A stretch of 64,000 bases of DNA from NCBI RefSeq assembly GCF_012972675.1, contig NZ_JABCRE010000002.1:1291001-1355000 (forward strand), in the 5' to 3' direction. The notes below the pieces were generated by a model, which did not search any database, was not told where the DNA came from, and was given only the letters and a program-made list of their open reading frames with translations. A program made the position numbers and the translations under genes. Positions 1 to 8,597 of this stretch are shown here, piece by piece. Source of the DNA: Pontixanthobacter rizhaonensis (lineage in GTDB: Bacteria; Pseudomonadota; Alphaproteobacteria; Sphingomonadales; Sphingomonadaceae). Each line of letters opens with the position of its first letter. Position 1 is the stretch's first letter.

Positions 1-34
1 GCAGCAGCGTAGCGCGTTCGATAGTGGCCTTCAT
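1..34 (-). CDS. dnaN: DNA polymerase III beta clamp, N-terminal fragment (cut by window edge)
   Basis: Only the first 11 codons lie in the window. They begin with ATG at 34-32 and read MKATIERATLL, which matches the usual start of alphaproteobacterial DnaN, the sliding clamp that tethers DNA polymerase III. An AAGGGA ribosome-binding site lies about 11 bases upstream of the ATG. The gene continues leftwards out of the window. The identification rests on 11 residues from memory of the family, so it is tentative. Confidence 0.55.
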   Translation of the reverse strand, partial: MKATIERATLL

Positions 35-217
35 CGCGTTTCAATTCCCTTTTGCGCGCAGAGTGGCGGAAAATAGCCAGCCACCAGCGCCGGTAAAGTC
101 CATAAGACCTTAGCGGCGCAGGGCGGTGCGGCAAAGGTTCACCGCCCCCATTGGGGTGCTTTCAGACCGATTCCTTGGGGATAAACCCTCTCCAGAACCG
201 GCTGACGGCCCCAATTG

Positions 218-970
218 TCACCCCAGCATGGCCATACCGCCATTTACGTGTAGCGTTTGCCCCGTGACATAGGATGCCTCATCCGACGCCAAATAGGCGA
301 CAGCAGCGCCAATATCGTCGCCCTCTCCCATCCGGCCCATCGGGATACGCCCGTTAAGCGCTTCTTTCTGGGCATCGGGCAATTCGTCGGTCATTGCGGT
401 GCGGATAAAACCCGGCGCGATGCAATTGGCGGTGACGCCGCGACTGGCGAGTTCCTGCGCGAGGCTTTTGGTTGCGCCAACCAGCCCGGCTTTCGCTGCT
501 GCATAGTTCATTTGTCCCGGATTGCCGGTGGCACCGACCACGCTGGTGATCGAGATAATCCGGCCGTGTTTGGCTTTCATCATCGGGCGGGCGCTGGCGC
601 GCATCAGGCGGAAGGCAGCCTCCAGATTGACTTTCATCACCTGGTCCCACTCTTCATCCTTCATCCGCATCGCGAGATTATCCCGCGTGATACCGGCATT
701 ATTGACGAGGATATCCATTTTCCCCAGCGTATCGACGGTCGCCGGAACCAGTTTCTCAACATCATCCGCGTCAGACAGATTGCAGGTAATCTCCACATGA
801 TCACCGCCCAGTTCATCATTCAGCTGTTCGCGAAAAATCCGCAATTTTTCTCCGTTGGAACCGGATACAGCCAAGCGTGCCCCCTGTTTGGCAAGCGCAT
901 AAGCAATCGCAGAACCGATCCCGCCGCTGGCACCGGTTACGAGAGCTGTTTTTCCAGAGAGATCAAACAT
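218..970 (-). CDS. fabG: 3-oxoacyl-ACP reductase FabG
   Basis: This 250-residue short-chain dehydrogenase reduces 3-oxoacyl-ACP to 3-hydroxyacyl-ACP with NADPH in fatty-acid elongation in the cytoplasm. The N-terminal Rossmann motif TGASGGIG (residues about 13-20), the NNAG motif near 90, and the catalytic Ser/Tyr/Lys set (S near 140, YAAAK near 153-157) are all visible. The C-terminus GQTLHVNGGMAMLG is typical of FabG. The start has an AGGAG site seven bases upstream. It is the last gene of a minus-strand run fabD - secreted protein - fabG; no acpP or fabF lies nearby in this window. Function is confident from motifs and from the neighbouring fabD. Confidence 0.96.
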   Translation of the reverse strand: MFDLSGKTALVTGASGGIGSAIAYALAKQGARLAVSGSNGEKLRIFREQLNDELGGDHVEITCNLSDADDVEKLVPATVDTLGKMDILVNNAGITRDNLAMRMKDEEWDQVMKVNLEAAFRLMRASARPMMKAKHGRIISITSVVGATGNPGQMNYAAAKAGLVGATKSLAQELASRGVTANCIAPGFIRTAMTDELPDAQKEALNGRIPMGRMGEGDDIGAAVAYLASDEASYVTGQTLHVNGGMAMLG

Positions 971-980
971 TCATTGGCTC

Positions 981-1550
981 CTAAAGTTCTGAGAATGTAG
1001 CTTCGGTATGGCGCAGCAAGGCCTCCATACCGATCAGTGAACCGACTATATTCTGTTCGTCTTCGCTAATGCCGGGCGAGAAGCGCAGGATTGTCGTACC
1101 GATGAACATAAAGTCGGCGTTGGTGGGCTGAAATTCTGTACCGGCCGCACCTGTTGCGGACGTCATGATCGACCAAAACCGCTCCCGTTCTGCATCGGGC
1201 AGTTCGGTGTCTATCTTATCGAGCACAACCTTCGCCTCTGGGTGCTTCTGCGCGATAGAATCGGCGGTAAGATCGCTGAACTGGTACAGGCCGGCAGCCT
1301 CGGATGCTTCTTCAGACCAGCCATATTCCGATGCACATTCCAGCGCTCGCTCGTCAATGATCGCAAGCACTTCAAGCGGGCGGTCTTTGATATCCATATC
1401 GGATATTTCAAATGCGGCGACATAGGCATCAAGCACCGCCTTCTGTTCTGCGCTATAACCGGTTGCAATACAGTCCAGCTGATCCGCGACTTGCGCCGAG
1501 GCAGGCAATGCTGACCCGGCCAATGCGAGCGAAGCCCAAAAATATTTCAT
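981..1550 (-). CDS. Secreted protein of unknown function between fabD and fabG
   Basis: I do not recognise this 189-residue protein. It begins with a clear signal peptide (MKYFWASLALAGSALPASA, cleavage expected after residue 19), so the mature part is periplasmic or secreted. The mature region is acidic and mostly helical, with no catalytic motif I can name; two cysteines lie near residues 27 and 92. Its ATG overlaps the fabD stop by four bases (ATGA), and it ends ten bases before the fabG start. It is therefore translated as the middle gene of a fab operon. A periplasmic product between two cytoplasmic fatty-acid enzymes is unexpected, and I infer no role. Confidence 0.85.
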   Translation of the reverse strand: MKYFWASLALAGSALPASAQVADQLDCIATGYSAEQKAVLDAYVAAFEISDMDIKDRPLEVLAIIDERALECASEYGWSEEASEAAGLYQFSDLTADSIAQKHPEAKVVLDKIDTELPDAERERFWSIMTSATGAAGTEFQPTNADFMFIGTTILRFSPGISEDEQNIVGSLIGMEALLRHTEATFSEL

Positions 1551-2485
1551 GACAGTGATTTCGCCAATTCTTCGATTTGCTCCATCGTCACCACGCTGGA
1601 AACCTGGGCTTCCTTATCGATCCGGCCAATCATCGGGCCAAGGACTTTCCCGCCCAGTTCAACAAACTGCTGGGTACCCGCAGCACGCATAGCGATGACA
1701 CTTTCCCGCCAGCGGACGCGCCGGGTCACTTGCTGAACCAATAAATCGCGTTCTTCGGCGGGATCAGCCACCAATGACGCGGTTACATTGGCATAGATCG
1801 GCAGCGCCATGCTGTCGGGTGAGGTCTCGGCCAACGCCTCTGCCATTGCATCGGCGGCTGGCTGCATCAGCGAGCAATGGAACGGCGCAGAAACCGGCAG
1901 CGGAACGCCCCGTTTGATGCCATGATCCTTAACCATCGCAACCGCCCGTTCAATCGCGCCAGCATGGCCCGACAAGACAACTTGCGTGGGGTCATTATCG
2001 TTCGCGAGTTCGCAGATTTCCCCTTCTGCCGCGGCGGCGGCGAGTGCGAGCGCCTTGTCCACATCCGCGCCCAGCAAAGCGCACATCGCGCCAACGCCAA
2101 CCGGCACTGCCGCTTGCATCGCTTCGCCCCGTAATTTGAGCAATCGGGCGGTGTCCGCGAGGGAAAACGCATCCACCGCACACAGCGCCGTATATTCGCC
2201 CAGCGAATGGCCCGCTACGCAGTGGCCTGCCTCTGCCAAAGAGACGCCAAAATCCTGTTCCAAAACCCGCAAGGTGGCGATGGCATTCGCCATGATTGCG
2301 GGTTGTGCGTTTGCTGTCAGAGTAAGTTCTTCTTCCGGACCATCACGCATGATGGTCGACAGGTTTTGCGATAGAGCATCGTCTACTTCTTCAAAAACGG
2401 TCCGTGCCGCCTTGCTTGCATCGGCCAATTCAGACCCCATGCCGACTTTCTGGCTGCCTTGTCCTGGAAAAACAAACGCTCTCAT
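1547..2485 (-). CDS. fabD: Malonyl-CoA:ACP transacylase FabD
   Basis: This 312-residue enzyme transfers malonyl groups from CoA to acyl carrier protein, supplying extender units for fatty-acid synthesis. Visible features are the N-terminal FPGQGSQKVGMG motif, the nucleophile elbow GHSLGEY (serine near residue 94), and the late histidine in APFHCSLM (near 203). The GGKVLGPMI segment near the C-terminus is also typical. The length matches the family. The start has AGGAG seven bases upstream. It leads the minus-strand fab gene run, and its stop overlaps the next gene's ATG. Confidence 0.96.
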   Translation of the reverse strand: MRAFVFPGQGSQKVGMGSELADASKAARTVFEEVDDALSQNLSTIMRDGPEEELTLTANAQPAIMANAIATLRVLEQDFGVSLAEAGHCVAGHSLGEYTALCAVDAFSLADTARLLKLRGEAMQAAVPVGVGAMCALLGADVDKALALAAAAAEGEICELANDNDPTQVVLSGHAGAIERAVAMVKDHGIKRGVPLPVSAPFHCSLMQPAADAMAEALAETSPDSMALPIYANVTASLVADPAEERDLLVQQVTRRVRWRESVIAMRAAGTQQFVELGGKVLGPMIGRIDKEAQVSSVVTMEQIEELAKSLS

Positions 2486-2552
2486 CTATGTGCTCCTGAT
2501 GCAGCGCGTTATTATCGCGCCTGCCGATATGCTCTTAATATTCACGTGCCGC

Positions 2553-3377
2553 CTATGCGTGCAGCGGCGTTCTCGCAAGCCCGAATGGGACGATTTTGTT
2601 CGCGGCATCATGGCCGATATCGGCGAAACCAAGATACGGGATATCGCATTTTTCGCACCAATACCGGGCAATCTCCTCCGGACTGGAACCAAACGGCCGA
2701 TCATTTTCGGGTACGGCAGACACTCTGCCCAGCCGCAAGCCCGCAATCCCTTTCAAATGCTGGGTCGCATGGAATAACAGCCGGTCGACTGCATATAAAT
2801 GCTCTGCCACTTCCTCCACCATCACCACATGTCCGGTGAGGTCGGGCATCAAATCTGTTCCGGCAATCATTGCCAGCGTTGTGAGATTGAAGGCCACCGT
2901 CGGCGTACCCGCTAAAGTCGGCTCCAGCCCTTCTTCGCTGCCGCCTATCCAGCCAAGCACACGGTCAATCGCATCTGCCCCATTATCGCGGTAAACATCG
3001 CCCACCAGCGGCGCATGGACCGCTTGCCCAATGCCGTGACGGTACATCGCGGCGAGCAAATACCCATTGTCGGAATAGCCGAGATACGGTTTTTCGCGCG
3101 CTTCCTTGCCGCATTGCGCAACAAAATCGGCCGCAATCCTGTTCGCGCCATATCCGCCCATAGCGAACCATACCGCGTCAACCTCCGGATCATTGGCGCA
3201 TTCCAGCAAAGCTGCCAGCCGCACGCTATCATCCCCTGCAAAATGGCCGTGGCGCGCGAAACACTGCTTGTGAAAAAACAGCTCAACATCAGATCTGGCA
3301 GATACGAGATCCTGCACTGCATCAGCGCGTGCGCGCTCCAGCCGTTTTCCCGGTGCACAAATGGCAATTCGTTTCAT
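2553..3377 (-). CDS. LD-carboxypeptidase-like protein (peptidase family S66)
   Basis: This 274-residue protein resembles LdcA, which removes the terminal D-alanine from murein tetrapeptides during peptidoglycan recycling. The N-terminus (MKRIAICAPG) gives the expected first beta strand. FAMGGYGANRI near residue 93 matches the S66 'GG.G..R' region around the active site, and VMVEEV near 190 matches the region of the catalytic glutamate. A longer reading frame extends upstream to 3653, but that part lacks family similarity, so I place the start at the ATG at 3377. It is divergent from the Mur-ligase gene at 3431, with only 53 bases between the starts. That suggests a shared control region and a joint recycling role. 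Confidence 0.83.
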   Translation of the reverse strand: MKRIAICAPGKRLERARADAVQDLVSARSDVELFFHKQCFARHGHFAGDDSVRLAALLECANDPEVDAVWFAMGGYGANRIAADFVAQCGKEAREKPYLGYSDNGYLLAAMYRHGIGQAVHAPLVGDVYRDNGADAIDRVLGWIGGSEEGLEPTLAGTPTVAFNLTTLAMIAGTDLMPDLTGHVVMVEEVAEHLYAVDRLLFHATQHLKGIAGLRLGRVSAVPENDRPFGSSPEEIARYWCEKCDIPYLGFADIGHDAANKIVPFGLARTPLHA

Positions 3378-3430
3378 TTGTCTATGTAGCCATCTTGCAA
3401 GGCCGCGCACAACTGCATACCGCACAGCGC

Positions 3431-4855
3431 ATGAGCGAATTCCCCACTTATGAAGAACTTCTGTCCCGGCCATTCTTTTTCTGCGGCATTGGCGGGTCCG
3501 GTATGCTGCCGCTGGCGCAGATCCTGAAAGGGCGCGGCGCCAGTGTCGCCGGATCAGATCGCAGCCGCGATCAAGGCCGCACGCCGGAAAAATTTGCTGC
3601 GTTGGAGACACAAGGGTTCGCCTTGTTCCCGCAAGACGGCAGCGGAATGACATCTGCTGACCAAATTCTGGTCGCCTCCGCCGCTGTTGAAGACACTGTG
3701 CCGGAAGTCATCCGCGCCAATGAACTTGGCTGTCTGCGGATGACACGTGCGGAATTGCTGTCGATCCTGTTCAACACATCCGGGGCCGGCATCGGCATTG
3801 CAGGAACCAGCGGCAAATCCACCGTGACCGGAATGCTTGGCTGGATCCTGTTTGCTGCCAAAAACGATCCGACTGTCATGAACGGCGCGGTGATGAAAAA
3901 CTTCGTCAGCAAAGAACGCCCTTTTGCCAGCGCAATCGTCGGCGGTGCCGGGCCGTTTGTCAGCGAAGTGGATGAAAGCGACGGTTCAATCGCTCTCTAC
4001 CGCCCATCGGTCGGGGTGCTGTTAAATGTCAGCCTCGATCATAAAAGCATGGAAGAATTGCGGGTTCTGTTCGGTGATTTTCTGGAACGCAGCGGTGTTG
4101 CCGTGATCAATGCCGATGATACTGAGGCGCTGGCTTTGCTTCCGCGCGCGCAGAAGGCGATCACGTTCGGGATTGATCAAGACAAAGCGCAGATCGGCGT
4201 CGTAGCCGGGAGTATTGCCGACGGGCCAGTGCGTCAGGCCGCAACCATTATCGACCGCCATGATGGCAGCGAGCACCCCCTTATTCTGAATATGCCGGGC
4301 CGCCACAATCTGTCGAATGCTTTGGCGGCCATCGCTGGCGCAGTGGCAGCCGGAGTTCCAACCGCCGCCGCCGTCGCCGCTCTGGCCGGGTTTGAAGGCC
4401 TGTCCCGCCGCTTCAACATTATCGGCACCAGCGATAGCGGCATCACGGTGATTGATGATTTCGGGCATAATCCGGAAAAATGCGGTGCGACTTTGCGCAC
4501 ACTGAAAAGCCATCCGGGGCGCGTTATCGCCTTCTTCCAGCCACATGGATATGGCCCGCTGCGCCAGATGGGTCACGAATTGGCTGAGACATTTGCCCAT
4601 GAATTGGGGCCGGATGATATCACCATCTTGTGCGATCCGGTCTATTTCGGCGGCACGGTGGATCGCAGCATCGGCAGCGAACGCATTATCGAATTGATCG
4701 AAGAAGCGGGCGGACTGGCTGACCACGTCGCGGCGCGCGATGATTGCGGCAAGCTGATTGCTTCAATGGCAAAATCGGGCGACCGAATTGTGGTTATGGG
4801 CGCGCGTGATGACACGCTGACAGAGTTTGCAAAACAGCTGCTCGCGAAACTCTAG
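3431..4855 (+). CDS. Mur ligase family protein, probable UDP-MurNAc tripeptide ligase (Mpl-like)
   Basis: This 474-residue three-domain Mur ligase has the MurC/Mpl N-terminal fold (FCGIGGSGMLPLAQIL near residue 16). Its P-loop GIAGTSGKSTVTGML near 120 differs from the usual GTHGKTTT at the histidine. It also has the EVDESDGS acidic segment, the SLDHKSM metal/carbamate region, and a C-terminal RRFNIIG...DDFGHNPEK domain. MurC uses L-alanine, whereas Mpl ligates recycled murein tripeptide to UDP-MurNAc. The divergent LD-carboxypeptidase, which makes tripeptide, favours Mpl, but the sequence is diverged and MurC-type activity is not excluded. The frame is open back to 3329; I chose the ATG at 3431 (MSEFPTYEELL) because the fold begins just after it. 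Its TAG stop shares a CTAG palindrome with the stop of the convergent next gene. Confidence 0.8.
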   Translation: MSEFPTYEELLSRPFFFCGIGGSGMLPLAQILKGRGASVAGSDRSRDQGRTPEKFAALETQGFALFPQDGSGMTSADQILVASAAVEDTVPEVIRANELGCLRMTRAELLSILFNTSGAGIGIAGTSGKSTVTGMLGWILFAAKNDPTVMNGAVMKNFVSKERPFASAIVGGAGPFVSEVDESDGSIALYRPSVGVLLNVSLDHKSMEELRVLFGDFLERSGVAVINADDTEALALLPRAQKAITFGIDQDKAQIGVVAGSIADGPVRQAATIIDRHDGSEHPLILNMPGRHNLSNALAAIAGAVAAGVPTAAAVAALAGFEGLSRRFNIIGTSDSGITVIDDFGHNPEKCGATLRTLKSHPGRVIAFFQPHGYGPLRQMGHELAETFAHELGPDDITILCDPVYFGGTVDRSIGSERIIELIEEAGGLADHVAARDDCGKLIASMAKSGDRIVVMGARDDTLTEFAKQLLAKL

Positions 4856-5496
4856 ATCACGGAAGGTTCAGCGCCTTCCATCGCTATCGCAGCCTTAAAC
4901 CCGTCCCGTTCCGTCAAGCGGTCGAGATAGGCGTTCAGTGGCGGCGTCAGATACTCCGCCAAGCCGATCCGGCGCGCGAGATACAATGCATAGCCAACGC
5001 AGATGTCGGCAACGGTAAAACGGTCGCCGCATAAAAATTCGCGCCCTTCCAGGCGGCGTTCGACTTTAATCAGCCGTTTTCCGAACCACTTTGCATAGGC
5101 TTCTCCTGCTTCTGCAAAGCCCTTGTCCTTTTCAAACTTGGCAAACCGCAGAAATACGGTTTGCGGAAACGTGATCGTCGCATCAGCGTGATAGGTGAAA
5201 TCGAGATACTCTGCGTAATCTGCTTCATCGGGGCCAATAACCAAGGACACTGCCCCACCCTTCACCGCCAGATAATGGGCGATCGCGCAGCTTTCGGTCA
5301 TGGACGCATCACCATCGACCAGCATCGGAACTGTACCAAGCGGGTTCACGTCCAAATAGTCTGGCGATTGGAAGCGAGGCGGAAATGGCAACATCCGCAG
5401 GTCGAGATTGACCTGTGCTTCCGCTGCGGCCCATGTTGCCCGCAACCCTCGCGATCCGGCGCAGGTGTACAGAGTGGGTTGCCAGCTTTCAGTCAT
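4852..5496 (-). CDS. Glutathione S-transferase family protein
   Basis: This 214-residue protein has GST architecture. An N-terminal thioredoxin-like domain begins LYTCAGSRGLRATWAA and holds NPLGTVPMLVDGD near residue 52 and the glutathione-binding TESCAIAHYL near 67. An all-helical C-terminal domain carries FTVADICVGYALY near 165, the conserved N-capping box. It would act in the cytoplasm, conjugating or reducing substrates with glutathione; the substrate cannot be read from sequence. It converges on the Mur ligase gene, and the two stop codons share a single CTAG. Confidence 0.9.
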   Translation of the reverse strand: MTESWQPTLYTCAGSRGLRATWAAAEAQVNLDLRMLPFPPRFQSPDYLDVNPLGTVPMLVDGDASMTESCAIAHYLAVKGGAVSLVIGPDEADYAEYLDFTYHADATITFPQTVFLRFAKFEKDKGFAEAGEAYAKWFGKRLIKVERRLEGREFLCGDRFTVADICVGYALYLARRIGLAEYLTPPLNAYLDRLTERDGFKAAIAMEGAEPSVI

Positions 5497-5512
5497 CCCG
5501 CCCCCTCGATCT

Positions 5513-6463
5513 TCAATGCGCTTCTTCGCCGTGACCGACTTTCAAGACCTTGTGCAACACGAACACGATAATCGCCCCGACGACCAGCGCCAGCACAGCA
5601 GACAGCGCCGCATAGGTAAGCCAGCCCAGCAGTCCGCCAAATGATCCGGTGGTTGATTGCACCGCCGATTCCAAACCATGCGTGGCATCATACAGGGCAT
5701 GAAACCCAAGCTCATGCGTTCCGTGCAGCAATATGCCGCCGCCAACCCACAGCATTGCAATGGTCCCGATAAAACTCAAAGCCGTCAGCAAGTGCGGGAC
5801 AAATGCCACCAGACCGCGCCCGAAACTGCGTGCGATTTGCGAGCGCTTCTTGGTTAGATACAGCCCGATATCATCCATCTTTACGATGATCGCGACTGCG
5901 CCGTACACCGCAACGGTCACCATGATGGCAACCAACGCCAAAGCCAATCCGCGTTCCCACCAAAGGTCCAACTCAATTTCATTGAGCGTGATGGCCATAA
6001 TTTCGGCTGACAGGATCAGATCGGTCCGGATGGCGCCAGCTATGCGTTGCTTCTCAAACTCTTCCGGATTGTCGATCGGATCATCAAGCGTCTTGCCATG
6101 TTTGGCGCCGCCGAGTTTCTCGATGACTTTCTCTGCCCCTTCATAGGCCAGATAGCCGCCGCCGAGCATCAGGATAAATATGATCGCACCGGGCAGGAAT
6201 TCGCTGAGCAGAATCGCGCCAGGCAGCAATATCAGCAGCTTATTCTTGAAACTGCCTTTCGTTATGCTCCAGATAATCGGCAATTCACGCGCCGGGGACA
6301 GGCCCGTGACATAGCTCGGCGTCACGGCGGCGTCATCAATCACGACACCTGCGGTTTTGGCACCGGCGCGGCTGGCGGCCACAGTGATGTCATCAACCGA
6401 TGCAGCTGCCGTTTTCGCTATGATCGAAATGTCGTCTAATAATGCAACCAATCCGCCGGGCAC
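5513..6463 (-). CDS. DUF808 (YedI-type) inner-membrane protein
   Basis: This 316-residue multi-spanning membrane protein has the hallmark DUF808 start GGLVALLDDISIIAKTAAAS, followed by AGVVIDDAAVTPSYV and PIIWSITKGSFKNKLLIL. About six hydrophobic segments follow, with a histidine-rich C-terminus (LHKVLKVGHGEEAH). Function of the family is unknown. I place the start at the GTG at 6463 because GGAGGAG sits exactly six bases upstream. An upstream GTG at 6481 in the same frame would add six residues and lacks as good a site. It lies just downstream of, and in the same direction as, the patatin gene, after a 100-base gap. Confidence 0.85.
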   Translation of the reverse strand: MPGGLVALLDDISIIAKTAAASVDDITVAASRAGAKTAGVVIDDAAVTPSYVTGLSPARELPIIWSITKGSFKNKLLILLPGAILLSEFLPGAIIFILMLGGGYLAYEGAEKVIEKLGGAKHGKTLDDPIDNPEEFEKQRIAGAIRTDLILSAEIMAITLNEIELDLWWERGLALALVAIMVTVAVYGAVAIIVKMDDIGLYLTKKRSQIARSFGRGLVAFVPHLLTALSFIGTIAMLWVGGGILLHGTHELGFHALYDATHGLESAVQSTTGSFGGLLGWLTYAALSAVLALVVGAIIVFVLHKVLKVGHGEEAH

Positions 6464-6563
6464 GCTGTTCTCCTCCGCCACCTTGATCAGGCATAGACCT
6501 TAATCAGGCCAAAACCTCAAGAGGGCGGCAGATTTATGCAGACATTGCTTTCATGGCGCGTGC

Positions 6564-7715
6564 TTACAGACCAAACATCTGGCTGAGGCGGCTTTTAGGC
6601 GGAATGGGGCGTTCTGCGGTCGCTACGTCAGTCCGTTCATCAGGCTTTGTCCAAGCAGCCTGGATTGCGCGTGATTGGGCGGCCCACTCTTCGCTGGCCA
6701 CATGATCAGCCACCCTTTTGGTAATGGGCCCAATCGCCGAGCTATCACAATCACGCGCAGGTTCGTCCAGATCAAAATCAGCGCGAATATAGCGGTCTTT
6801 CAAGATCATGCCCGCATAGCGTTCCGACATTTGTGCCGAAGCAGAGCTGGTGGCATTAATTAGCGGAACAGCGGGTATCGATTTACCTTCACAAGCATAG
6901 GGCTTCATCCACTGCCATGCCCCCCAGCACTCTGCGCGACCCAGTTCACCGCTATCGATACCGCCGTTGGACCTACCTGTGCCGAAAGACACCATCTCCA
7001 CATCATGATGATCGGCCCGGCAATATTGGTCGGCGTATTCGATAGCCGCCATCGAGGGGTTCGCAGCGAACAGGCCGCCATCCGCAAAATATCCGCAGTC
7101 TCCCGCCATCGGCAGCGATGGCTTAAATGGCGCGAATAATGTCGGGGTCGCCATAGAAGCCATCGCTGCGTCGGCCAGGAGCATTTCAGACAGCGGATCT
7201 TTACGGCTGCTGCCAATGAGAACAGGTTTCCATTGCGCAGCTGAACCGCGCGTTACTGCGCCCATTTGCAACGCCGCGACTGCTACTTGCGGGCCGGAGC
7301 GCGGCAATTCACTGAGGCGGGCGTTGCCGAACAAGCCGATCAATGCGTCTCGTAAATTTCGGGACAGGTATTTGGTTTGAAAGACCGATTTAATCGTCTC
7401 TCCATTGGCTGCCTTGTCGTATGTGGGCACGGTATCCAATGCGATTTGCTGTTCAAAGGAGAAAGGATTGCCCTCATTCCAATCGGTATCGGCCGGCTCG
7501 TAAATTTTGGCAGCATTGTTCGCAAAAAAATCTGCAATCGCGCCCGCTCTGATACCATAGGCCAGCGCCAAGGCGACTATTGCACCCGACGACGTTCCAA
7601 CAAACAGATCAGTCTTCTGTGCAAGATGGCCTTTTGGATCAGCATCTTTCAGAAGCAGCGCAGACACCAGGCTGCGCACGCCGCCGCTATCAAAAGACAT
7701 CACTCTAAATGGCAT
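6564..7715 (-). CDS. Patatin-like phospholipase family protein
   Basis: This 383-residue protein carries the patatin catalytic fold. It has the oxyanion-hole segment FDSGGVRS near residue 8 (usually DGGGxRG), the nucleophile elbow GTSSGAI near 40, and the aspartate of the Ser-Asp dyad in FADGGLFAANPS near 210. Such proteins hydrolyse acyl esters of phospholipids. No signal peptide is visible, so it is probably cytoplasmic or membrane-associated. The C-terminal third is poorly conserved. No nucleotide-cyclase or ubiquitin-like gene lies nearby, so there is no sign of a CBASS anti-phage unit; it may act in lipid storage or turnover. Confidence 0.88.
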   Translation of the reverse strand: MPFRVMSFDSGGVRSLVSALLLKDADPKGHLAQKTDLFVGTSSGAIVALALAYGIRAGAIADFFANNAAKIYEPADTDWNEGNPFSFEQQIALDTVPTYDKAANGETIKSVFQTKYLSRNLRDALIGLFGNARLSELPRSGPQVAVAALQMGAVTRGSAAQWKPVLIGSSRKDPLSEMLLADAAMASMATPTLFAPFKPSLPMAGDCGYFADGGLFAANPSMAAIEYADQYCRADHHDVEMVSFGTGRSNGGIDSGELGRAECWGAWQWMKPYACEGKSIPAVPLINATSSASAQMSERYAGMILKDRYIRADFDLDEPARDCDSSAIGPITKRVADHVASEEWAAQSRAIQAAWTKPDERTDVATAERPIPPKSRLSQMFGL

Positions 7716-7929
7716 TGCTCATATTCCCGTGATCAAAATTGATATGCCCAGCCTAATGCACCATCCGGTTTTCTACTTATTGTATCAAACGGACATAGAG
7801 GTCTGAATTTGTTAACTTTTGGCCAAGTGAAGGGTCGTTAAGCGATAGGCTTCTACCTTTTTCCTTGCCATTTCCCCCTTTGCCGCTATGTGCCCGCTGT
7901 CGCGGTCTACGGGCTGTGACATCAAGAAA

Positions 7930-7972
7930 GCCGGAGGGGCCCCGCAATCCCGCGGATCAGCCAGCGATCGGC
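7930..7972 (+). promoter_or_regulatory. Candidate structured leader of the rpsF-rpsR-rplI operon
   Basis: Just upstream of rpsF the plus strand can fold with an outer GCCG/CGGC pairing (7930-7933 with 7969-7972) and an inner hairpin CCGC-AATCCC-GCGG (7942-7955). Many bacteria carry an S6:S18-binding hairpin at this position for autogenous control. Whether this one fits that consensus needs a covariance-model search, so I give it only as a candidate. Confidence 0.3.
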
Positions 7973-7995
7973 ATTACAATGTGAAGGAAGCGAAG

Positions 7996-8361
7996 ATGGC
8001 TCATTACGAGCATGTCTTTCTCGCACGTCAAGATTTGAGCCAGGCTCAAGTAGACGCGCTGGCTGCATCAGCCACAGAGATTATCGAAGCAAATAACGGT
8101 AAAGTCACCAAGACCGAAACTTGGGGCCTGAAAAATCTTGCCTACAAGATCGACCGTAACCGCAAGGCACATTTCGTACTTCTCAACATCGACGGCCCCG
8201 GCTCCGTTGTTGCAGAACTCGAACGCCAAACCCGCATCAACGAAGACGTGATCCGTTATATGACGATCCGTATGGAAGAGCCTGAGGAAGGCCCGTCTGT
8301 CATGATGCGCAAGAATGACCGCGACCGGAAAAAACGGTCTGACCGTGAGGAGCGCAGCTAA
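7996..8361 (+). CDS. rpsF: 30S ribosomal protein S6
   Basis: This 121-residue S6 protein pairs with S18 in the platform of the 30S subunit. [15 protein letters not shown] and the [18 protein letters not shown] segment near residue 47 are diagnostic. The frame is open back to 7888, but homology starts at the ATG at 7996, preceded by a GAAGG purine-rich stretch. The C-terminus is strongly charged and basic ([13 protein letters not shown]) instead of ending in glutamates. That matters because a RimK-type ligase, whose classic target is the S6 C-terminus, lies at 11.9 kb. The stop overlaps the rpsR ATG by one base. Confidence 0.97.
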   Translation: MAHYEHVFLARQDLSQAQVDALAASATEIIEANNGKVTKTETWGLKNLAYKIDRNRKAHFVLLNIDGPGSVVAELERQTRINEDVIRYMTIRMEEPEEGPSVMMRKNDRDRKKRSDREERS

Positions 8362-8585
8362 TGGCACGTCCTTTCTTCCGCCGCCGCAAATCTTGCCCGT
8401 TCTCGGGTAAGAATTCACCTGTAATCGACTATAAAGACGTACGTCTGCTGCAGGGCTTCATGTCCGAGCGTGGCAAAATCGTCCCTAGCCGTATTACTGC
8501 CGTATCCGCCAAGAAGCAGCGCGAGCTGGCCAAGGCAATCAAGCGCGCACGCCACATCGGCCTGCTGCCATACATCGTTAAGTAA
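8361..8585 (+). CDS. rpsR: 30S ribosomal protein S18
   Basis: This 74-residue S18 binds S6 and 16S rRNA in the small-subunit platform. The sequence [16 protein letters not shown], the [19 protein letters not shown] segment and the ending [12 protein letters not shown] are typical of the family. Its ATG overlaps the rpsF stop (TAATG), giving translational coupling that suits the 1:1 S6-S18 complex. The basic N-terminus with a single cysteine is standard. Confidence 0.97.
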   Translation: MARPFFRRRKSCPFSGKNSPVIDYKDVRLLQGFMSERGKIVPSRITAVSAKKQRELAKAIKRARHIGLLPYIVK

Positions 8586-8597
8586 GGGAGAAGACAC

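Noticed and set aside
6564-7715. CapV-type effector of a CBASS anti-phage system
   Set aside because: Patatin fold alone is not enough; no CD-NTase or accessory gene is adjacent.
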